A stretch of DNA of 64,000 bases from Clostridia bacterium (GCA_024405755.1 JAKSOD010000002.1:19203-83202), one strand, 5' to 3'; shown: positions 25,752 through 34,622, counted from the first letter of the stretch. The notes: generated by a model not told the origin, from the letters alone. Program-made: numbers and translations.

Positions 25752-26912
25752 TTATTTTCCTTTAATCTCCGGCGAACGTCGCACAGATTCCGTCTGACAT
25801 CGCGGAACGGGACGCGACAGTGTAGCCAGAGCATCAAGGCGAAGGGACAATTCATGCTGACGCTTTGCATCAGAAAAATCCGGAATACGTGATGGCTTTG
25901 TGACTACGGGGATCTTTGTGCTTTTCCGTATTTCCGACAGGAAGTTTCTTCCCTGCCCGTTTGCGGCAAGGAGACGAACGTACGCGGGGAGAGAGTGAAG
26001 ATCATCCGCCGTTACTCCCGTCATTGCGAAAAGCACTGCACGGCGCAGGCGTGCGTTTGTATACTTTTTGGTAGCAGCTGCAGACATCATTTCCGCAAAA
26101 GTTCCCGCATTGACCGCAGATTTTTGCAAAAGTTGTGCCACTCCGCCTCCGCATTCGGCATATTTCCCGCTTTCCGACGTGGAAGTCAGTCTCCACCAGC
26201 CGAGGATGGCAGACGAGATCCTGTCAGCAGAAACCAGACAGTCTCCGACGGCGACTGCTTTTTCAATTTTCTCACGCATCACGTCCGGAACATTTTCAGA
26301 AATGATTCCGTCGAACAGTTCTTTCCTTATTTGTGCGGCACTCGAAAATATCACATTTTCCGAGATCGCTCCGTGTCCCGCTCCGACACGCCTGACAGTT
26401 TCAAATCCGATATCAAGTCCCATCTTCCGCGCTGCCCTGATATATTCCACTCCCAGAAGATCATTCGGGGATATTCCGTCAATACCGGCGGCACAAAGGT
26501 AAGATTTTGCAGTTCCTTCGGGGCCGTGTGCCGTACGAACTTTCAGTTCTCCGTCAGATACCGTTCCCGCCATTGAAATAAGTTTTTGTATGTCACCGGA
26601 TTCCGACCCGAAAGCTATGGTATCCGCACCAAGTGCCGCAAGAATATATACTCCCGCAGCGGCAAAATATCCGGCACTTCCGGAACTCCACGGATAAGGA
26701 AGTTCAAACACCGCATCGGCACCGCATTCCACCGCCGCTTCCGCACGGTAATGCGCCGGAAGAGAGGCAAAACCGCCTCTTTGAACCGCTTCTCCGCTCA
26801 TAAGACAGATTATCCTCTGCGCCCCTCTGCGCCGCAGTTCGTCCAGCATATATTTGTGTCCGTTATGAAACGGATCATATTCGCAGATCACTCCCGCCGT
26901 CTTCATAGACAT
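25752..26912 (-). CDS. tmcAL: tRNA(Met) cytidine acetate ligase TmcAL
   Basis: A 386-residue nucleotidyltransferase-fold protein. The N-terminus GVICEYDPFHNGHKYML contains the HxGH ATP-binding motif, and LMSGEAVQRGGFA and IAFGSESGD are typical of the TmcAL/YlbM (DUF795) family. TmcAL activates acetate with ATP and acetylates the wobble cytidine of elongator tRNA-Met. The start at 26912 follows GGAAG; a longer frame to 27086 would run across the ackA promoter. It is divergent from acetate kinase, which also acts on acetate. No convincing promoter of its own is seen. Confidence 0.88.
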   Translation of the reverse strand: MSMKTAGVICEYDPFHNGHKYMLDELRRRGAQRIICLMSGEAVQRGGFASLPAHYRAEAAVECGADAVFELPYPWSSGSAGYFAAAGVYILAALGADTIAFGSESGDIQKLISMAGTVSDGELKVRTAHGPEGTAKSYLCAAGIDGISPNDLLGVEYIRAARKMGLDIGFETVRRVGAGHGAISENVIFSSAAQIRKELFDGIISENVPDVMREKIEKAVAVGDCLVSADRISSAILGWWRLTSTSESGKYAECGGGVAQLLQKSAVNAGTFAEMMSAAATKKYTNARLRRAVLFAMTGVTADDLHSLPAYVRLLAANGQGRNFLSEIRKSTKIPVVTKPSRIPDFSDAKRQHELSLRLDALATLSRPVPRCQTESVRRSPEIKGK

Positions 26913-26937
26913 TTTTACTTCCTTTTTGTTAAAAATT

Positions 26938-26958
26938 GCTTTTTCATATTGAAAAAGC
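26938..26958. promoter_or_regulatory. Perfect palindrome overlapping the ackA -35 box
   Basis: A 9-base perfect inverted repeat (26938-26946 with 26950-26958, three-base centre) covers the TTGAAA -35 hexamer of ackA and lies 26 bases upstream of tmcAL. It could be an operator for either divergent gene. It does not match the catabolite-response element consensus. Confidence 0.5.
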
Positions 26959-26977
26959 GTATGAATTGGTGTATAAT
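26949..26977 (+). promoter_or_regulatory. Sigma-A promoter of ackA
   Basis: TTGAAA (26949-26954) and TATAAT (26972-26977) are separated by 17 bases. The GGAGG ribosome site of ackA is at 27006-27010. Confidence 0.85.
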
Positions 26978-27021
26978 GTTTTAGATTGATTTTTGAAATA
27001 ATTTCGGAGGAAAATAAGAAA

Positions 27022-28257
27022 ATGAAAATTCTCGTTGTAAACGCCGGTTCCAGTTCTCTTAAATACCAACTTTTCGAAACCGACAACTACACCGTCCTTG
27101 CAAAAGGTGTTTGTGAGCGTATCGGAGACCCTATGGGAGATATCGACCACAAGAACCTTATTAAGGGCACCCGCAGAAAAACCGAACTTGAAATCAAGAC
27201 TCATAACGACGCCGTGGCTCTCGTTATCGACGCCCTCACCAACAAAGAAGACGGCGTTATCAACAATATCAAGGAAGTTAAGGCTATCGGTCACAGAATA
27301 GTTCACGGCGGTCCCTGGTTCTCGGAATCCGCTCTCGTCACCGACGAGGTCATCAAGGCTCTTGAACAATGCCATGATTTTGCCCCTCTTCACACAGGTG
27401 CTCATCTGCAAGGCATCTACGGCTGCCAGAAATATATGCCCGATGTCCCGAACGTAGTCGTTTTCGACACTGCTTTCCACCAGACTATGCCCCCCGAGTC
27501 ATATATGTACGGTCTGTCATACGATATGTATGAGAAATACCACATCCGCCGTTACGGTGCGCACGGTACTTCCCACCGCTACGTCTCCGGAAAGATGATC
27601 GAACTGCTCGGCGGAAAGGCTGAGGGCACGAAGATCGTCACATGCCATATCGGCAACGGCTCTTCAATCTCCGCAGTCAAGGACGGAAAGATCCTCGATA
27701 CTTCCATGGGATTCACTCCGCTTGCCGGTGTTCTTATGGGAACCCGCTGCGGCGACATTGATCCCGCAATCGTTCCCTACATTATGAAAAAAGAGAATAT
27801 GACTCCGAACGAAGTCGATAACTATATGAACAAGAAGTGCGGATATATCGGACTTACCTCCGGTTATTCTTCCGATTCCCGAGACCTTGAAGACGTTATC
27901 GCCGAGGGACCCTCAAATCCGCACTACGAGCAGTGCAATCTTGCTGTTGATATGCTCAAACATCAGATCAAAAAGTATATCGGTGCATATACCGCGATCA
28001 TGAACGGTCTTGATGCTGTCGTATTCACCGCCGGACTCGGAGAGAACAACCCGCGTCTGCGCTGGATCGTTTGCGAAGATATGGAGTATTTCGGAATCAA
28101 ACTTGACGAAAAACAGAATCTCAAAGCCTTCCGTCAGCCCGATATCATCAAGATCTCCGCTGAGGACTCCAAGATCCCCGTTTATGTCATCCCCACCGAC
28201 GAAGAATACGTCATCTGCCGCGATACCGAGACTATCGTCAACGGACTCGCGAAATAA
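27022..28257 (+). CDS. ackA: Acetate kinase
   Basis: A 411-residue ASKHA-fold kinase that makes ATP and acetate from acetyl phosphate, the final step of acetate fermentation. It starts MKILVVNAGSSSLKYQLFET, a textbook AckA start, and contains VFDTAFHQTMP, RRYGAHGTSHRYV, TCHIGNGSSISAV and DTSMGFTPLAGV. The length fits the family at about 400. It is monocistronic: a strong promoter lies upstream and an intrinsic terminator follows. No pta gene lies next to it in this window. Confidence 0.97.
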   Translation: MKILVVNAGSSSLKYQLFETDNYTVLAKGVCERIGDPMGDIDHKNLIKGTRRKTELEIKTHNDAVALVIDALTNKEDGVINNIKEVKAIGHRIVHGGPWFSESALVTDEVIKALEQCHDFAPLHTGAHLQGIYGCQKYMPDVPNVVVFDTAFHQTMPPESYMYGLSYDMYEKYHIRRYGAHGTSHRYVSGKMIELLGGKAEGTKIVTCHIGNGSSISAVKDGKILDTSMGFTPLAGVLMGTRCGDIDPAIVPYIMKKENMTPNEVDNYMNKKCGYIGLTSGYSSDSRDLEDVIAEGPSNPHYEQCNLAVDMLKHQIKKYIGAYTAIMNGLDAVVFTAGLGENNPRLRWIVCEDMEYFGIKLDEKQNLKAFRQPDIIKISAEDSKIPVYVIPTDEEYVICRDTETIVNGLAK

Positions 28258-28279
28258 TCAAAAATTCCAATATAATGAA

Positions 28280-28326
28280 ATATCCGGCATCGGATTTCGG
28301 TGCCGGATATTATTATATCATATTTT
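28280..28326 (+). terminator. Intrinsic terminator of ackA
   Basis: A 10-base-pair perfect stem (28280-28289 with 28301-28310) is followed by an A/T-rich run ending in TTTTTT. It lies between convergent ackA and the ATPase gene and may serve both. Confidence 0.85.
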
Positions 28327-28380
28327 TTCGTCAAAAGCGACATTGCGAAAGAAATTTTTTATCAAGATGATTTTATGTTT

Positions 28381-29451
28381 TCATCGATAAAGCTCACGAC
28401 GGAATATATCATGGCAAAGTCCCGCGCAGAATTCTTCCTTTGCTTTGAAGTTCATCGCGGAAGAATATATTTTTTCAAGAGCGAAATGTCCGCGCGCCGC
28501 ATCTGCCAGCGCGTCGTACGCCGCCGTCATGCTGGAAGTTTCAAGCCTGCGAAGAGCGGAAAACTCCTCTCTCAGATCACGAAAAATCTGACGGTCAAAA
28601 AATTCCGACATATCAACTCCGTCACTTTCACCGCGTATCGGGAGCTGGCGGGTGACAACAGCATTCTTTCCTATGCGAAGAGCACCAATGCGGTCCGGAC
28701 ACAGTGCGTCCGGTGAAATCCGGCATACTCCGCCGCGGTTTCTTACCGCATCAGCCACGGCTCCGAGAAACAAATAGGAAGTTCCAAGTCCTCTTCCGTC
28801 GGAAACCGTGAACACTTTGTCTGCCCCCTCTCTGAAAGTGTCAAATTCCGCATGCCCGCGCATACTGATCGCCTCAAGCGGAGACCTGATCGCAAACGGC
28901 GCAACACTGACATCTGCAAACTCAGCGGCCACCCTCGCCGCTGCGTTTTTTACCGCTTCAATGTCGGTGCATGTCTCGACAATGGAATCCGCCGCGCGCC
29001 GTAATGCACCTGCGGCAGCAAGGCAGCGGTATCCGCGTGAATACGCTTCCGCTTTTTTGATATTGAGTTTCGTGATATCATCTGCCCGTTCGGTAAGAAC
29101 GGCACTGTCCCAGAAAGTGCCGAGATCAATTATGTTGTCAACCGATCCAGGAGTTTTCATATCCTCTGAATGAGGTGCCGTTCCGTCAAGAACGGAAACA
29201 GTACCTCCGAAAGGAAGAGTGACGAATATTCCGTCAAGGGAGTCCGGATCGGAAGAACAGTAATACATTTCAACCGAACTTCCGTTTTGCTCGGCCGCGT
29301 CCGCAAGTTCGCCGAGCAAACGGGATTTTCCCGTCCCGGGTCCTCCTTTGATAATGTAACATCTTTGGGCGCGTGTCCCGCGCAGATTTTCATTAAAGTA
29401 ACTTACAAATCCGCTCTCGCAGTTTGAAGCCGCAAAGTATTTTGACCTCAT
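28381..29451 (-). CDS. P-loop ATPase of unknown function (PRK06851-like)
   Basis: A 356-residue protein with a clear Walker A, IIKGGPGTGKSRLL, at about residues 33-46, followed by YYCSSDPDSLDGIFV and VLDGTAPH. These segments resemble an uncharacterised Firmicutes ATPase family that I recall as PRK06851. A second nucleotide-binding-like half lies in the C-terminal part without an intact P-loop. No membrane segment is present. It starts 16 bases after spoIIIAH and so is probably the last gene of the sporulation operon, which suggests, but does not show, a mother-cell role during sporulation. Confidence 0.75.
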   Translation of the reverse strand: MRSKYFAASNCESGFVSYFNENLRGTRAQRCYIIKGGPGTGKSRLLGELADAAEQNGSSVEMYYCSSDPDSLDGIFVTLPFGGTVSVLDGTAPHSEDMKTPGSVDNIIDLGTFWDSAVLTERADDITKLNIKKAEAYSRGYRCLAAAGALRRAADSIVETCTDIEAVKNAAARVAAEFADVSVAPFAIRSPLEAISMRGHAEFDTFREGADKVFTVSDGRGLGTSYLFLGAVADAVRNRGGVCRISPDALCPDRIGALRIGKNAVVTRQLPIRGESDGVDMSEFFDRQIFRDLREEFSALRRLETSSMTAAYDALADAARGHFALEKIYSSAMNFKAKEEFCAGLCHDIFRRELYR

Positions 29452-29467
29452 CTGACCTCATTCCGGC

Positions 29468-30025
29468 TCATTTCTCAATGATGACTACGTTGGCAGGTTT
29501 GATGCCGGTCTGCTCAAAAACGACGGTGTTGATCTGTGCTATCTGACTTGCGTTGAGCGGTTTGGAATCAACATCAACCACTACGCTTACATTTCCGCCT
29601 CCCACGACTGCCACACACTGGGCAAATCCTTTTGACATCACAAGCGTTTCAATGTTGGATTCCGCTTCCATATCCTTCGCCATCTGCGTCAGATCGGCAA
29701 GAGCCGTTGCCTTTGCTTCGGCATCGGCGGCACTGTCGTCGATAACGCCTTGAAGTACTTCAAGAGCCTCGTCACGGGCACGCTGGCGGCTGACCTGAGT
29801 TGCGGAGAAATAACTGTCGTTTCCGTTGTTGGCGGATGCGCCGGTTTCTTCGCCCTGATTTGTCGGTGTGTTGCCCGCGGGACTGACATCACGTCCGGCA
29901 AAAACTGCCCAGTTTACTGCCACCGCCGCCCCCACGAGCAGAACGGCACAGATCACGATAAGGTTGCGCTTTCCGAGTTTTGCAAAGAAGTTCTTTACTG
30001 CTTCGGTCTGTTTCTCAAATTTCAT
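29468..30025 (-). CDS. spoIIIAH: Stage III sporulation protein AH
   Basis: A 185-residue protein with an N-terminal membrane helix at about residues 21-40 (NLIVICAVLLVGAAVAVNWAVF), a low-complexity linker, and a C-terminal ring-forming domain of the YscJ/FliF-like fold. SpoIIIAH in the mother-cell membrane binds forespore SpoIIQ and forms the channel between the two compartments. The segment FSATQVSRQRARDEALEVLQ at the start of the extracellular domain is typical. It lies 75 bases after spoIIIAG and 16 bases before the ATPase gene. Confidence 0.92.
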   Translation of the reverse strand: MKFEKQTEAVKNFFAKLGKRNLIVICAVLLVGAAVAVNWAVFAGRDVSPAGNTPTNQGEETGASANNGNDSYFSATQVSRQRARDEALEVLQGVIDDSAADAEAKATALADLTQMAKDMEAESNIETLVMSKGFAQCVAVVGGGNVSVVVDVDSKPLNASQIAQINTVVFEQTGIKPANVVIIEK

Positions 30026-30100
30026 ATCCTGTCCTCCGGTTTTTGTTTTGGATGTGGTAAATCATATTTATGTATGTTCCGAAATATTCCTCAGAGGTTG

Positions 30101-30622
30101 TCATCCGGTCCCCGAAATGTAAATTTTATTGGTTCCGATCCCGAATGCCGCCGCTACAAGCGACGTCAGTTCCGCCATAACACCGGGGGATGACGCTCCG
30201 CGGCAGACAATACCTATCCCCGCTATCCGCGGCATAGTTACCCCGGTCTGGCAAAGATGAGCCGAAGAACCGCTCCCCACGGTTATATATTTTGAGTCCG
30301 CCCTGCCGTCACGGCTTTCTGTGTTTGCGGCATACACCTGCTCAAAACTCTCCGACAGCGTCACGACTACTGTCACATTGCTTACTCCGTCAACACTGAG
30401 GCACAGCCTCTGCGCTTCCTCTTCAAGATACCTGCACCATTCCATTGCAGACAACGCTGCTCCGGAAACATCGTCTCCGCTTCCGCTGCTGCCGCCATTG
30501 CTGCTGTTCTTCCCGTTTACGGAACCGAGAAACAGCAGAAACACTCCGGCACATATCGCAAACAGTATCAGCAGCATCTTTACGGAAGGCGATTTTTTCT
30601 TTTCTTTTGCCGTTGAAGTCAT
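30101..30622 (-). CDS. spoIIIAG: Stage III sporulation protein AG
   Basis: A 173-residue protein with one membrane helix at about residues 16-34 and an extracellular ring-building domain that includes VSNVTVVVTLSESFEQVYA and PRIAGIGIVCRGASSPGV. SpoIIIAG forms a large oligomeric ring in the mother-cell to forespore channel. The beta-insert is short here, around the serine- and glycine-rich residues 40-50 and the TESRDGRADSKYIT loop. It lies 44 bases after spoIIIAF. Confidence 0.9.
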   Translation of the reverse strand: MTSTAKEKKKSPSVKMLLILFAICAGVFLLFLGSVNGKNSSNGGSSGSGDDVSGAALSAMEWCRYLEEEAQRLCLSVDGVSNVTVVVTLSESFEQVYAANTESRDGRADSKYITVGSGSSAHLCQTGVTMPRIAGIGIVCRGASSPGVMAELTSLVAAAFGIGTNKIYISGTG

Positions 30623-30666
30623 TTTTCCTCCTCAATTCTCATGATATTTTACCATTCGTATCAGAT

Positions 30667-31170
30667 TCAGTCCCTTCCCGTTACGACATCGCAGGGACAT
30701 CCGGCTGTTTTCTCAACATACCTGATTATTTCGTGCGGATCCTGCCACATTGCGTTTCCGGTAAGACACACCGTGACAGATTCAAGTCTTACTCCCTCTC
30801 CGTCTGCCGTGACGGAAACGTATACCGTTACGTTTTCTTCTGCCAAACCGAATTTATCTGAGATCTGAGCGCAAAGTTTTTGACGTATCTGCTCTCCGCT
30901 CTCACGCGAGAGTGCGTCATATAATCCCGATAGATCTCCCGAATCCGCTTCGGCAGAAAAAGAATAAGCCCCGGATCTGATTTTTTCCGCTATCCCCCCC
31001 ATCAGAGGAGCAAGAGGAGCAACTATACAAATCAAAAGAATCAGAGATGTGACCTGGATCACGGAACGCCGTATCCCGTCGTTTCCCGTTTTCTCCGGCA
31101 GGATCCGCACAGCAACGGATACTCCGATACTGACGGTCACGATCCCGGATATATATGTTCCGAAAGTCAT
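30667..31170 (-). CDS. spoIIIAF: Stage III sporulation protein AF
   Basis: A 167-residue protein with two N-terminal membrane helices (about residues 7-24 and 36-58) and a soluble ring-like domain from about residue 85 (IRQKLCAQISDKFGLAEENV). This matches SpoIIIAF, a structural part of the sporulation channel. Its start overlaps the spoIIIAE stop by 4 bases, so the two are translationally coupled. Confidence 0.87.
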   Translation of the reverse strand: MTFGTYISGIVTVSIGVSVAVRILPEKTGNDGIRRSVIQVTSLILLICIVAPLAPLMGGIAEKIRSGAYSFSAEADSGDLSGLYDALSRESGEQIRQKLCAQISDKFGLAEENVTVYVSVTADGEGVRLESVTVCLTGNAMWQDPHEIIRYVEKTAGCPCDVVTGRD

Positions 31171-32330
31171 ATTGCTCCTCCAACTGCGGATGAAGTCACG
31201 GAAAAGACCGTAAGTGCAAAAACAAACAGCACGGAACAGATCGCTGCCGCCGCAATCACATATCCGTAGAGAGAAGCCATTTCATTCAGAAACTTGACTT
31301 CTTTTTTGCATCCGAGAAGTTCGCCGACTGCCGCTGACGACGAAAAAGCAAGTCGCGTCAGCAAAAGCGATACAAGAGTCGGCAAAAGCAGAATGGCGAT
31401 CACCACTATCCCCGCCACACCGACTGTGCTGCGTAAGAGTTTCGTACTTGCCGCTACGGTACGGAGCGTATCGCCCACAGTCGATCCCACCACCGGAATC
31501 ATATTACCGGCAAAAAATTTCACCGTTCTCGCACTGACACCGTCCCCAGCCGCCGCAAGAACGCTCTGCGTACCAAGTGCCGCCGCAAGCAGAGTGCCGC
31601 ACAGTCCGAGGACAAAAACCGCGCTTCTTTTGATCAGCGATGATACTGCAGAAAGTCCGGGCATTTCTCCCGAACAGAAAGACTCTGAAACAGCAAGTGC
31701 CGTACAGATGCAGAATGCAGGCATCAGCCAAGAAGATACAAGAATATCAAGCAGATCTATCCACAGAATGACAGATGAGTTGTTAACCGCCGCCGCTGCC
31801 GCATTCCCGCCCGAGAGGTACAGAAAACCCATAAGCGGCAGGAGCGATGCCATTACCGTGCGGAGTGACGAAAAAAAGACGGATAATGCCGATATTCTCC
31901 CGTATTGGAGTCCCGCCGCCGTTACTGTGACCGCAAGACTTGCCGCAAATGATACAGTATCCGACAGATCTCCGGAAATGATTCCCTCACCGGCACTTTT
32001 TATCAGAGCCGACAGCGCAGTCAACGATGTAAGTGCCGCAAAAAGTGAAAGCGCACTGCCCATACCGCCGCTCAGAAGATTCAGCAGGAATTCAAGTATT
32101 TTCCCCGGAGTACTCATTTGCTCCACTGCCTGTCCCACATCGTCAAGATCATCCGAAAAGAAACCTTCTGGAAGAAGTTCTGCAACGTCTTCGGGGACGG
32201 AAGCAATAAAATCCAGGTAACCGTCGGGCATGGTGCCTTCATTTTTTTCTGCCGCTGTTCCGACACAGAACAAAGTCAAAAATAACATAATCGACAACGA
32301 CGCCGCAAAAAAACGACGTTTTTTCTTCAT
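31167..32330 (-). CDS. spoIIIAE: Stage III sporulation protein AE
   Basis: A 387-residue polytopic membrane protein with a probable N-terminal signal peptide (residues 1-27) and about seven hydrophobic segments. The segment NMIPVVGSTVGDTLRTV and the surrounding hydrophobic pattern are typical of SpoIIIAE, the largest membrane part of the complex. It overlaps both neighbours by 4 bases, a layout usual for spoIIIAD-AE-AF. Confidence 0.9.
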   Translation of the reverse strand: MKKKRRFFAASLSIMLFLTLFCVGTAAEKNEGTMPDGYLDFIASVPEDVAELLPEGFFSDDLDDVGQAVEQMSTPGKILEFLLNLLSGGMGSALSLFAALTSLTALSALIKSAGEGIISGDLSDTVSFAASLAVTVTAAGLQYGRISALSVFFSSLRTVMASLLPLMGFLYLSGGNAAAAAVNNSSVILWIDLLDILVSSWLMPAFCICTALAVSESFCSGEMPGLSAVSSLIKRSAVFVLGLCGTLLAAALGTQSVLAAAGDGVSARTVKFFAGNMIPVVGSTVGDTLRTVAASTKLLRSTVGVAGIVVIAILLLPTLVSLLLTRLAFSSSAAVGELLGCKKEVKFLNEMASLYGYVIAAAAICSVLFVFALTVFSVTSSAVGGAI

Positions 32331-32731
32331 ATTCCCGCCTCCGAGATCAGTCCGTTCACGGCATCCAGCGCGCTCTTTACCAATGGAAGCGTCAGCACAA
32401 GAATTTCAAGTTTCGCCGCAACTTCAAGGGATGACGCAACTGATGCCGCCCCCATTTCACGGCATATATCCGACGCTGTACGCGACAGGAATGCAATACC
32501 GAGAACACGCATAAGAATTCCAGCCGTCTCTCCCACAAGCGGTGATTCGCCGATCATTCCCGAGAAGCACGACACTACGGGTTCAGCCATTACAGCAGAA
32601 GCAAGCAAAAGCATTACCGTTGCAGTCAGCCTTACGGGAATCTCAAATTCCTTCTTAAGTTCCCTCAACAGAAGCGCAGCTCCTGCCGCAATAACAGAAA
32701 TACCGCATAATTTCAGAGTATCAAATCCCAT
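32327..32731 (-). CDS. spoIIIAD: Stage III sporulation protein AD
   Basis: A 134-residue membrane protein with about three or four hydrophobic helices, matching SpoIIIAD in length and topology. It belongs to the small membrane proteins of the SpoIIIA complex related to type III secretion export-gate components. It starts 2 bases after spoIIIAC and overlaps spoIIIAE by 4 bases. Confidence 0.9.
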   Translation of the reverse strand: MGFDTLKLCGISVIAAGAALLLRELKKEFEIPVRLTATVMLLLASAVMAEPVVSCFSGMIGESPLVGETAGILMRVLGIAFLSRTASDICREMGAASVASSLEVAAKLEILVLTLPLVKSALDAVNGLISEAGI

Positions 32732-32733
32732 TT

Positions 32734-32928
32734 TCAGAATCCGAATACGCTGCGTACCTTATCGAAAAGTTCGTCTATCTGTCCCACAAGCATTACAAGC
32801 ACGACCACAATACCGGTAACGGTCAGAAGCATAACCTGCTCGTCTCTTCCCGTTTTTGACAATATCTGTGCTGAAATAGCCACAAGCACCCCCACACCGA
32901 TCACTTTAAGCAAAAGAGTAATATCCAT
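32734..32928 (-). CDS. spoIIIAC: Stage III sporulation protein AC
   Basis: A 64-residue protein made of two membrane helices (about residues 5-25 and 33-52) around a short loop, KTGRDEQVMLLTVTG. SpoIIIAC is normally 65-68 residues with the same charged loop. It lies between spoIIIAB and spoIIIAD in the conserved order. Confidence 0.92.
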   Translation of the reverse strand: MDITLLLKVIGVGVLVAISAQILSKTGRDEQVMLLTVTGIVVVLVMLVGQIDELFDKVRSVFGF

Positions 32929-32941
32929 TTTATTTCCTTAT

Positions 32942-33472
32942 TTATATAAGAATTATTATGATTGCAGCGGCGATACAAAAGCATAGCACCGTTCGGCTGC
33001 GTCGCTCTTTCGGCAATTCTTCCATAAGCCTGCTCCTTGTCTGCCGCAGAGATTCAAGGCAAGCGTCACATGAACGGAGTTCCTCCTCGCGGAACGACCT
33101 TCCGAAATCGGCGGCAAATCCGACAAGTGCGTCTTTTCCGTCGGAAAAGAACTCCCCCTCCGCTATAGCATCAACAAGTCCGCGGATATCGGTTGGAATC
33201 TGTCTTTCTTTCTCTGTTTCATCCGCTGAACATCCGATAAAACAACCGTCTATCACTTCCGGATCACATCTGCGGAGTATCTCCGAGACGGGTGTCAGAT
33301 ATCTGTCTATCTGGTCTCTTATCAGAACGATCAGGGCAATAAGCGAATCAAGCCGCCGCAGCCGTGCTTTGTCCCTGAGAGCGGTAACATACGCTGAGGC
33401 ACCGATCGCGGCAAAAATCGCCGCCGATCCCGCTGCCTTACACAGCACCGTTCCCGATAAGGCAAGACTCAT
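32942..33472 (-). CDS. spoIIIAB: Stage III sporulation protein AB
   Basis: A 176-residue protein with an N-terminal hydrophobic segment, a cytoplasmic or intermembrane helical body and a C-terminal membrane helix (TVLCFCIAAAIIIILI). This is the two-helix bracket topology of SpoIIIAB, distantly like type II secretion GspF proteins. The start at 33472 follows GGGAGG by 6 bases and overlaps the end of spoIIIAA by 35 bases; the longer frame to 33529 has no such site. Confidence 0.88.
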   Translation of the reverse strand: MSLALSGTVLCKAAGSAAIFAAIGASAYVTALRDKARLRRLDSLIALIVLIRDQIDRYLTPVSEILRRCDPEVIDGCFIGCSADETEKERQIPTDIRGLVDAIAEGEFFSDGKDALVGFAADFGRSFREEELRSCDACLESLRQTRSRLMEELPKERRSRTVLCFCIAAAIIIILI

Positions 33473-34391
33473 CAGCATCCTCCCATTTACAGATATCATA
33501 CTCAAAATCGGAAAAAAGTGATCTCTCATCCGGACAACGCGGCTTTCTTTTCAATCCGACATATGCACCGAAACTCCCGCTTCTGTGCAGAAGACCTATT
33601 CCCGAACGCCCGAGAAGTTCTCGGACGGATGCGGCGTGAGCCGTGGCGATCAAAGGCACACCGCAGTTGTGCGCCGAACGGATCGCCTCAGCATCCGCCC
33701 TACTGCCGATCTCGTCGCAGACAATGATCTCTGCACCGAGACTGCCGGCTGCAATCGCGATCCCGATCTCCTTGGGATACCCCGACAAAAGATCAATACA
33801 CAAAGAAGATCCGTCAAGCGAATATCCGAGTTCACCGCGTGTATCCACCACCGCAACCCGTCGTGCATTACCTCCGGAAGCAAGCCGCCGCGCCACCGCA
33901 CGCAGTACCGTGGTCTTTCCAACCCCCGGCGGAGAATATATCAGAACACCACGTGTATACTTCATTTCATCAATAAGACGACATATCTCCTCTCCCACGT
34001 CAGGTATAGGATGCGGTATCCGTACCGCAAGGGTGCTTATGTCGTATACTCCCGCGATCTTTCCTCCGCTGACGGAAGCACGCCCGCAAATTCCGACGCG
34101 AACACCGTCCCGCAGTGTTATGTACCCCTGAGCCATTGTGTCACGGTAGGCATAAACCGAGTTTTCACAAAGCCGCATCAGCACCTCGTCAGCCTCACTC
34201 CGTGTCAGCACCGCCGGTGTCAGCACATTGTGACCGTCAGCAGACAATGTCGCACGCCTGCCGCTGTGAAGACGCACTTCTTCTATCATTTTGCAATTCT
34301 GCGCAGCTTTGAGTATGTCATCTCTCACCCGTGGCGGAAGAGCCGCCGCTACCTGCTCCGGTATTGAGTAAGAATTGTTCGATCCCGTCAT
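33438..34391 (-). CDS. spoIIIAA: Stage III sporulation protein AA (ATPase)
   Basis: A 317-residue secretion-type ATPase related to GspE/VirB11. Walker A is VLIYSPPGVGKTTVLRA near residue 148, and Walker B is IIVCDEIGSRADAEAI near residue 225, followed by LIATAHAASV, the histidine box. The N-terminal part has the typical CENSVYAYRDTMAQGYITL. It powers or gates the mother-cell to forespore channel. It is the first gene of the spoIIIA operon, with a possible sigma-E promoter upstream. Confidence 0.94.
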   Translation of the reverse strand: MTGSNNSYSIPEQVAAALPPRVRDDILKAAQNCKMIEEVRLHSGRRATLSADGHNVLTPAVLTRSEADEVLMRLCENSVYAYRDTMAQGYITLRDGVRVGICGRASVSGGKIAGVYDISTLAVRIPHPIPDVGEEICRLIDEMKYTRGVLIYSPPGVGKTTVLRAVARRLASGGNARRVAVVDTRGELGYSLDGSSLCIDLLSGYPKEIGIAIAAGSLGAEIIVCDEIGSRADAEAIRSAHNCGVPLIATAHAASVRELLGRSGIGLLHRSGSFGAYVGLKRKPRCPDERSLFSDFEYDICKWEDADESCLIGNGAV

Positions 34392-34413
34392 TTTTTCACG
34401 CCCTTTCGTGATA

Positions 34414-34442
34414 ATTATATTGCCCGTCCGTCAAGAATATGA
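34414..34442 (-). promoter_or_regulatory. Possible sigma-E promoter of the spoIIIA operon
   Basis: On the minus strand TCATATT (34436-34442) and CAATATAAT (34414-34422) are separated by 13 bases, resembling the sigma-E pattern of an ATA-containing -35 and a CATA-like -10. In Bacillus this operon is sigma-E dependent, so the assignment rests mostly on known biology. Confidence 0.45.
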
Positions 34443-34559
34443 CAAGCAGTGTTTATTCTTCCGGAATATGCTTTTATTCGGATAAACTCATTTTTTCCAT
34501 GATTCAGCCGCTTATTAAGCTGAAAACCACGAAAAAACCCCGAAAACAGGTAATTTTTG

Positions 34560-34588
34560 TTGACAATTTCATGACACGGTGTTATAAT
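34560..34588 (+). promoter_or_regulatory. Sigma-A promoter of alaS
   Basis: TTGACA (34560-34565) and TATAAT (34583-34588) are separated by 17 bases. Only about 30 bases lie between the predicted transcript start and the start codon, so there is no room for a T-box. Confidence 0.9.
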
Positions 34589-34622
34589 AATTCAGAATAT
34601 TTAATTGAAAGGGCAAAATGCT

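Noticed and set aside
34589-34622. A T-box or other riboswitch before alaS
   Set aside because: Only about 30 bases separate the promoter from the start codon, far too short for a T-box.
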